Source of the DNA: an uncultured Oscillospiraceae bacterium
GTDB taxonomy: Bacteria > Bacillota > Clostridia > Oscillospirales > Oscillospiraceae
DNA length: 32,080 nucleotides
Direction of reading: 5' to 3'
Assembly: GCA_947624395.1 (NCBI GenBank)
Contig: CANQKA010000017.1
Coordinates: forward strand, 1 to 32,080
The notes under the pieces were generated by a model, which did no database searches, was not told where the DNA came from, and was given only the letters and a program-made list of their open reading frames with translations. Below, in pieces: positions 27,602-32,080 of the stretch. The position numbers and the translations under genes are program-made. Numbering within the stretch: position 1 is the stretch's first letter; the number at the start of each line of letters is the position of its first letter.

Positions 27602-29251
27602 ATGAACATCCTGTACGACTGCTTCGATCCCGCCGACAAAACGCCATTCGGCCCTGTGTGGGCCGGAAAGCCCTGCCAAATCCGTATCCGCATCCCCGCC
27701 GCGTGCGGGGCAAGGCGGGTCAGGCTCACCGCCGAGGGCCTGGACGTGCCGCTGGAAAAGCGGGGCACGGAGGAAGCTTACGACCTTTTTGGGACCAGCT
27801 TCGTCCCCGACAGGCCGGGGCTTTACTTTTACCGCTTCCACATCTGGGACAAAAACGGCGACTATGACCTGTTCCGGGCCGGAAACGGCACCAACATCGG
27901 CGTGGGGGACCTGTGGCAGCTGAGCGTGCTGCCGGCGGACTACCAGCCGCCGGAGGAATACCGGGGCACGGTGTACTATCAGATATTCCCGGACAGATTC
28001 GCCAAGAGCGGCGATTGCGACCTGACGGGCAAGCTGAAGCCCTATACGGTGCGGGATTTCGACACCTTCGTCCCCAGGGCCAAAAATGCCACCGACTTTG
28101 CCGGGGGCAATCTGCGGGGCATCATGGAAAAGCTGGACTACATAAAGAGCCTGGGCGTGGGCGTCATCTACTTAAACCCCATCGTGCTGGCTTGGTCCAA
28201 CCACCGGTACGACGCGGCGGACTACATGCGGCTGGACCCCATGCTGGGCTCTGAAGCGGACTTCACTGCCCTGTGCGACGCGGCCCACGAGCGGGGCATG
28301 AAGATCGTGCTGGACGGGGTATTTTCCCACACGGGCAGCCACAGCGTCTATTTCGACGCGGACGGCCACTTCGGTGGGGGAGCGGTGTCGGCTGGGCCCG
28401 CATCAAAGTACTATAAGTGGTACGATTTTCAGGATTTTCCCAAGAAATACACGGCCTGGTGGGGCGTGGAGGTCATGCCATGCGTCAACGAGCTGGACCC
28501 GGATTATATGGAGTATATTCTGGGCGAGAACGGCGTGGTGGCCACCTGGCTGCGCCGGGGGGCCGACGGGTTCCGGCTGGACGTGGCCGACGAGATACCG
28601 GACGCGTTTCTGGCGGCTCTGCGCCGCCGGGTGAAGGCGGTGCGGCCCGACGGCGTTGTGATAGGCGAGGTCTGGGAGGACGCCTCCAACAAGATAAGCT
28701 ACAGCGTGCGCCGGACCTATTTCACCGGCGCGGAGCTGGACGGGGTCATCAACTACCCCTTCCGCACGGCCATTTTGAACTTCGCCGCTGGTCGGGACGA
28801 CGGCCATGCCCTGGCGGCGACGGTGCTGGATATCGCCGAGCACTACCCCGCACCGGCGCTGGACTGCACCATGTCCGTGCTGGGTACCCACGACACGGAG
28901 CGGGTGGGCACGCTTTTGCCGGACAAAAATGCCCGTCGGGCGGCGGTGTTCCTGCAATTCGCCCTGCCCGGTTCTCCGGTGATCTATTACGGGGACGAGG
29001 CAGGTCTCACCGGCGGCAAGGACCCCATGAACCGGCTGCCGTTCCCATGGGGCCGGGAGGACAAGGAGCTGCAAGAGCTTTACCGTCAGGCGGCGGCGCT
29101 GAAAAACGCCCATCCGGCCCTGCGGACCGGGGATATCCGGTTCGACCAGGCGGCGGGCGGTATATTGCGCTTCACCCGCTCCTGCCCGGAGGAAACGGTG
29201 TTCTGCGAACTGGTGCGGGACACTGGCGCGTTCTCGGTGGAGGTCTGCTGA
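27602..29251 (+). CDS. GH13 alpha-amylase-family glycoside hydrolase (neopullulanase/cyclomaltodextrinase-like)
   Basis: 549 aa. A short N-terminal beta domain (about 1-110) precedes a GH13 barrel starting at VYYQIFPDRFAKSG. Catalytic machinery is complete: region I DGVFSHTG, region II GFRLDVADE with nucleophile Asp327, region III GEVWEDAS with acid/base Glu356, and region IV LGTHDTER with Asp431. There is no signal peptide, so it is cytoplasmic and likely acts on imported maltodextrins; the FPDRF start and N-terminal domain fit neopullulanase or cyclomaltodextrinase types. The C-terminal beta domain is short (about 50 residues after the barrel). The start at 27602 has an AGAGGA site 13 bases upstream, rather far; no better ATG is in frame. 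It has its own consensus promoter. Confidence 0.92.
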   Translation: MNILYDCFDPADKTPFGPVWAGKPCQIRIRIPAACGARRVRLTAEGLDVPLEKRGTEEAYDLFGTSFVPDRPGLYFYRFHIWDKNGDYDLFRAGNGTNIGVGDLWQLSVLPADYQPPEEYRGTVYYQIFPDRFAKSGDCDLTGKLKPYTVRDFDTFVPRAKNATDFAGGNLRGIMEKLDYIKSLGVGVIYLNPIVLAWSNHRYDAADYMRLDPMLGSEADFTALCDAAHERGMKIVLDGVFSHTGSHSVYFDADGHFGGGAVSAGPASKYYKWYDFQDFPKKYTAWWGVEVMPCVNELDPDYMEYILGENGVVATWLRRGADGFRLDVADEIPDAFLAALRRRVKAVRPDGVVIGEVWEDASNKISYSVRRTYFTGAELDGVINYPFRTAILNFAAGRDDGHALAATVLDIAEHYPAPALDCTMSVLGTHDTERVGTLLPDKNARRAAVFLQFALPGSPVIYYGDEAGLTGGKDPMNRLPFPWGREDKELQELYRQAAALKNAHPALRTGDIRFDQAAGGILRFTRSCPEETVFCELVRDTGAFSVEVC

Positions 29252-29266
29252 GTCCGGCAACATAGT

Positions 29267-29295
29267 AAAAGCCCCCTTTGCACAAGGGGGCTTTT
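29267..29295. terminator. Bidirectional terminator between the GH13 and fRMsr genes
   Basis: AAAAGCCCCCTT-TGCAC-AAGGGGGCTTTT, a 12-bp perfect stem with flanking A and T runs. Confidence 0.9.
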
Positions 29296-29306
29296 ACTAT
29301 GGACGA

Positions 29307-29786
29307 TCAACAGGGCCGCAGGAGCTTGACCGCTTCCTCCAGGCCGATGCGGTCCTGGTCCGTGAAATAGCCGGGAAGCACCGAGTCCATGTCCAGCACG
29401 CCCCAGATATTCTCCCCGTCCCACAGGGGGATGACGATCTCCGCGTGGGTGTCGCAGTCGCAGGCGATGTGCCCGGCGAAACAGCTCACTTCCTCCACCA
29501 CCTGGCTTTTGCGCTGGGCCCAGGCCGTGCCGCACACGCCCTTGCCGAACCCGATACGGCTCACGGCGGGCTTGCCCTGGAAAGGACCCACCACCAGGCT
29601 GTCCCCGTCCACCAGATAAAACCCGGTCCAGTTGGCGTCGGGGAACGCCTGGGCCAGCACGGCGGAGGTGTTGGCCAGCCGCGCCGTCAAATTTTGTTCT
29701 TCCCCCATATAAAGCGCCAGCTGCCGGCGGAGCATGGCGTAAAATTCCGGCTTTTCCTTCGGATATTCCACTGGTATATAGCTCAT
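29307..29786 (-). CDS. msrC: Free methionine-R-sulfoxide reductase (GAF domain)
   Basis: 159 aa, one GAF domain, the fRMsr/YebR family. The family core is present: NWTGFYLVDGDSLVVGPFQGKPA (about 52-74), GKGVCGTAWA with Cys85, FAGHIACD with Cys109, AEIVIPL and GVLDMDS. By analogy with E. coli fRMsr, Cys109 is the catalytic position and Cys85 a resolving cysteine; Cys102 and Cys111 also lie nearby. Reduces free Met-(R)-sulfoxide, an oxidative-stress repair role in the cytoplasm. AAGGAGGG sets the start. It diverges from galM, with its own promoter at 29810-29838. Confidence 0.92.
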   Translation of the reverse strand: MSYIPVEYPKEKPEFYAMLRRQLALYMGEEQNLTARLANTSAVLAQAFPDANWTGFYLVDGDSLVVGPFQGKPAVSRIGFGKGVCGTAWAQRKSQVVEEVSCFAGHIACDCDTHAEIVIPLWDGENIWGVLDMDSVLPGYFTDQDRIGLEEAVKLLRPC

Positions 29787-29809
29787 GACGCGTCCCTCCT
29801 TTTTGCATC

Positions 29810-29838
29810 ATTGTACCAGCCCCCGCCCACGCTGGCAA
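29810..29838 (-). promoter_or_regulatory. Promoter of the fRMsr gene
   Basis: Minus strand: TTGCCA (29833-29838), 17-bp spacer, TACAAT (29810-29815). Confidence 0.75.
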
Positions 29839-29859
29839 CCGTTTATTTCCAGCTCCATC

Positions 29860-29888
29860 TTGCGCGAAAGGCCCGGTTAGGGTATGAT
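29860..29888 (+). promoter_or_regulatory. Promoter of galM
   Basis: TTGCGC (29860-29865), 17-bp spacer, TATGAT (29883-29888). Confidence 0.7.
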
Positions 29889-29918
29889 GGAGAAAAATCA
29901 ACTAAGGAGGTCTATCCC

Positions 29919-30941
29919 ATGGCAGTTTCATCCAGACCCTTTGGCAAAACAAAGGCGGGCGAGGCCGTGACCGCCTACACCCTGACCAACAAAAACCGCA
30001 TGGCCGTGACGGTGCTGGACTACGGCGCCACGGTCCAGGCCCTGCTGGTCCCCGACGACAGAAACGGCCTGACGGACGTGGCCCTGGGCTATGACACCAT
30101 CGGCGAATACGAACGCAACGACGGCTACCTGGGCGCGACCATAGGCCGGGTGGGCAACCGCATCGGCGGGGCCCGGTTCAGCCTGAACGGCGTGGAGCAC
30201 GCCCTGGCGAAAAACGACGGGGAAAATCATCTGCACGGCGGCGTCAAGGGCTTCGACAAGGTCATCTGGCACATTGAGGCCAAAGATAACGCTCTGGTCT
30301 GCTCCTATCTCTCCCCGGACGGGGAGGAAAATTACCCCGGCAATTTGACCGTGACCGTCACGTTCACCCTGACGGACGATAACGCCCTGGCCATCGCCTA
30401 CGACGCCGTGTCCGACAAGGACACGCCGGTGAACCTGACCAACCACACCTACTTCAACCTCAACGGCGGCGGGTCCGTGCTGGGTCACGAGCTTCAGATT
30501 TTCGCCGAGCGCTTCTGCGAGAACGACGGCGGCTGCCTGCCCACAGGCAAGCTGCTGGACGTGGCCGGCACGCCCTTTGACTTCCGGGAGAGCAAGACCA
30601 TCGGCCGGGACATCGAGGCCGACGACGAGCAGCTTCGCCGTGGCGGCGGCTATGACCACAACTATGTGCTGGCCGGACGCAAGGCCGCGGTGCTTTTCAG
30701 CGCCGGCAGCGGCATCGAGATGACCGTGGAGACGGACCTGCCCGGTATGCAGTTTTACGCCGCCGGCGGTCTGACGGACAGGACCGGCAAGGGCGGCGCG
30801 CCTATCGTGTACCGCGGCGCGGCATGTTTGGAGACCCAGCTTTTCCCCAACGGCATGAACTGCTGGGGCTTTCCCTCTCCCGTATTAAGGGCGGGGCAGA
30901 AAATGCACACCGAGACGGTGTTCAGATTTGCGGTGAGGTGA
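29919..30941 (+). CDS. galM: Aldose 1-epimerase (galactose mutarotase)
   Basis: 340 aa, normal for GalM. Catalytic residues are in place: His106 (LHGGVKGFDK), His176 (LTNHTYFNL, general acid) and Glu305 (CLETQ, general base). Other family segments are DYGATVQALLVPD, GATIGRVGNRI and TPFDFRE. Interconverts alpha and beta anomers of hexoses, feeding the Leloir pathway or glucose metabolism. AAGGAGG (29904-29910) fixes the start; the frame is open much further upstream but without similarity. No other galactose genes adjoin; it is a single-gene unit ending before palindromic composite C. Confidence 0.95.
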   Translation: MAVSSRPFGKTKAGEAVTAYTLTNKNRMAVTVLDYGATVQALLVPDDRNGLTDVALGYDTIGEYERNDGYLGATIGRVGNRIGGARFSLNGVEHALAKNDGENHLHGGVKGFDKVIWHIEAKDNALVCSYLSPDGEENYPGNLTVTVTFTLTDDNALAIAYDAVSDKDTPVNLTNHTYFNLNGGGSVLGHELQIFAERFCENDGGCLPTGKLLDVAGTPFDFRESKTIGRDIEADDEQLRRGGGYDHNYVLAGRKAAVLFSAGSGIEMTVETDLPGMQFYAAGGLTDRTGKGGAPIVYRGAACLETQLFPNGMNCWGFPSPVLRAGQKMHTETVFRFAVR

Positions 30942-30953
30942 AATTTTAAATTA

Positions 30954-31089
30954 TCTCTCCCCCAGTCAGCGCCGGAGGCGCTGACAGCCCCCTCGTCAGA
31001 GGGGGCCATATTCTCCACCTGGGTATAGATTCCGGCCCCCTCTGACGAGGGGGCTGGCTTGGCCGTCAGGCCAAGACTGGGGGAGAGAC
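30954..31089. repeat. Paired palindromic repeat arms (composite C)
   Basis: Left arm 30954-31007 and inverted right arm 31033-31088 (GGCCCCCTCTGACGAGGGGG...GACTGGGGGAGAGA). Both arms are of the same subtype, so the element is an almost perfect 135-bp inverted repeat. The 25-bp spacer TATTCTCCACC...GGTATAGATTCC is the inverse of the spacer in composite B. Confidence 0.85.
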
Positions 31090-31098
31090 AAAAATCAC

Positions 31099-31123
31099 AA
31101 GGGGCTGTGTTGAACAGCCCCTT
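31099..31123 (-). terminator. Terminator of the polyphosphate kinase gene
   Basis: AAGGGGCTGT-GTTGA-ACAGCCCCTT, a 10-bp stem, followed on the minus strand by GTGATTTTTG. Confidence 0.85.
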
Positions 31124-31129
31124 GATTCA

Positions 31130-32080
31130 TTATTTTTCCCCGCCCAACAGCCGCCGCAGCCTTTGCAGCAATCCGCCGGTGGCCGGCGTTTTGGGCACGC
31201 CCTCGATGACCTGCTCGGCAAACCAGGCGTAGAGCTTATCCTGGCTGGCGGTGCCGGGGCCGGAACGGTCCCAGACATATGTCCCGTCGGGCTGCATGGT
31301 CCAGCTCCGCTCCTTATCGTCCCGCAGCGCGTCCAGCACCTGCAGCGCGCCGATCCTCGTCTCGGGGGTGACGCACTCGATGAACGCCTCCACCCGCCGG
31401 CGGGTGTTCCGGTTCAGCAGGTCGCCGGAGCCGATGAAGATGCGCTGGTCCTCGCCCTTGCCAAAGGCGAAAATGCGGGAGTGCTCCAGGTACCGGCCCA
31501 CCACGCTGCGGACCGTGATATTGTCCGTGAAGCCCGCCAGACCCGGCCGCAGACAGCAGATGCCCCGGATATATAGCTCGATATGTACCCCCGCCTGACT
31601 GGCGGCGATGAGTGCACGCATGACCTCCATGTCGTTGAGGGAGTTCACTTTGATGCGCACCTGGCCGTCCGGGCCCTTGGCCGCCTCTCGGGCCAGCATG
31701 TCCAGCACCCGGGTCCTAAAGCTGTTGGGCGCGATCCACATGACCTCCGCCTCGCCCGGGACCTGGCCCAGGGACAGTGACTCGAACACCGCGGCGGCGT
31801 CACGCCCCACGGCCTCCCTTGAGGTTATGACGGACAGGTCCGTATATTGCTCGCTGGTTATCTCGTTGTAGTTGCCGGTGCCCACCTGGGTGAAGTACTG
31901 TATCTGCCCGTTTTTCTGGCGGGTGATGAGACAGAGCTTGGAGTGTATCTTCTGGTCCGGCAGACCGTATATCACCGTGCAGCCGGAGTCCTCCAGGACC
32001 TCGGAGTAGTCGATGTTGTTCTGCTCGTCGAACCGGGCCCGCAGCTCCAAAAGGCACAGCACGCTCTTGCCCCGGTCCGC
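31130..32080 (-). CDS. ppk1: Polyphosphate kinase, C-terminal part (5' end beyond window)
   Basis: About 316 C-terminal residues are visible; the frame is open through base 32080, so the true start is outside. Both phospholipase-D-like catalytic domains of PPK1 are present: LLELRARFDEQNNI and KIHSKLCLI (autophosphorylated histidine motif), TQVGTGNYNEITSEQYTDLSVIT, then IRGICCLRPGL and YLEHSRIFAFG with the second histidine, and FIGSGDLLNRNTRRRVEAF. Transfers the gamma phosphate of ATP reversibly to long-chain polyphosphate. The tail after the conserved domain (about 80 residues, ending RLRRLLGGEK) is basic. A terminator and a palindromic composite follow. Confidence 0.95.
   Translation of the reverse strand, partial: ADRGKSVLCLLELRARFDEQNNIDYSEVLEDSGCTVIYGLPDQKIHSKLCLITRQKNGQIQYFTQVGTGNYNEITSEQYTDLSVITSREAVGRDAAAVFESLSLGQVPGEAEVMWIAPNSFRTRVLDMLAREAAKGPDGQVRIKVNSLNDMEVMRALIAASQAGVHIELYIRGICCLRPGLAGFTDNITVRSVVGRYLEHSRIFAFGKGEDQRIFIGSGDLLNRNTRRRVEAFIECVTPETRIGALQVLDALRDDKERSWTMQPDGTYVWDRSGPGTASQDKLYAWFAEQVIEGVPKTPATGGLLQRLRRLLGGEK

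Noticed and set aside
29445-29918. N-terminal extension of galM by 158 codons
   Set aside because: The extra part lies over the divergent fRMsr gene, contains both promoters, and has no similarity to GalM; AAGGAGG fixes the start at 29919.
23075-31089. Insertion sequences carrying transposase genes
   Set aside because: The inverted arms are only about 55 bp with 25-28 bp spacers; no transposase is encoded in or beside them.

Overview
The window looks like chromosomal DNA from a GC-rich, anaerobic, Gram-positive gut-type bacterium, probably class Clostridia and near Oscillospiraceae. This is inferred from content: NuoE/NuoF-like redox subunits, a perfect CIRCE element, strong AAGGAGG ribosome sites, near-consensus sigma-A promoters, a pheB-like/hom/lysC cluster, AzlCD, MOFRL-type glycerate kinase, free-methionine-R-sulfoxide reductase and BspA-like surface proteins. 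No rRNA, tRNA, CRISPR array, phage or transposase gene was seen.

Layout. 1-1351 (minus): NuoF-like gene (cut by the window edge) and NuoE-like gene, overlapping by ATGA. 1546-2648 (plus): a small XRE regulator with a symmetric four-half-site operator, then a DUF3169-like membrane protein. 2745-4127: murC. 4131-4400: tandem palindromic repeats. 4426-14031: the most unusual part. A 63-aa double-glycine-leader peptide with a zinc-ribbon-like core and a 3030-aa secreted repeat protein each follow an almost identical upstream region that looks like a LytTR-family (ComE/AgrA-type) box. Facing them is a 914-aa BspA-like leucine-rich-repeat protein (14095-16839, minus) built on the same plan: signal peptide, Thr/Glu/Pro stalk, repeat body, two C-terminal Fn3-like domains. 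Upstream of it is a ~200-nt structured RNA candidate whose own promoter starts it at the foot of a 19-bp closing helix.

17207-19136 (minus): nucleotidyltransferase-azlC-azlD, coupled by ATGA overlaps. 19260-19793: CIRCE-controlled small heat-shock protein. 19932-23023: pheB-like ACT protein, homoserine dehydrogenase and aspartate kinase, i.e. entry into Thr/Met/Lys biosynthesis. 23212-24000: a divergent pair, an 81-aa protein of unknown function and a MarR-family regulator. 24044-26928 (minus): rpe, a D-2-hydroxyacid dehydrogenase and glycerate 2-kinase, which could link hydroxypyruvate/glycerate to glycolysis. 27602-29251: GH13 alpha-amylase-family enzyme. 29307-30941: divergent fRMsr and aldose 1-epimerase. 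31130-32080 (minus): C-terminal part of polyphosphate kinase, cut by the window edge.

A dispersed family of ~55-bp palindromic arms (often head-to-head pairs around a short spacer) lies after several genes and probably also terminates transcription. Strongest leads: the shared LytTR-like box with the GG-leader peptide and giant protein, the structured RNA near 17.0 kb, the hairpin cluster near 27.25 kb, and the symmetric operator of the XRE gene.
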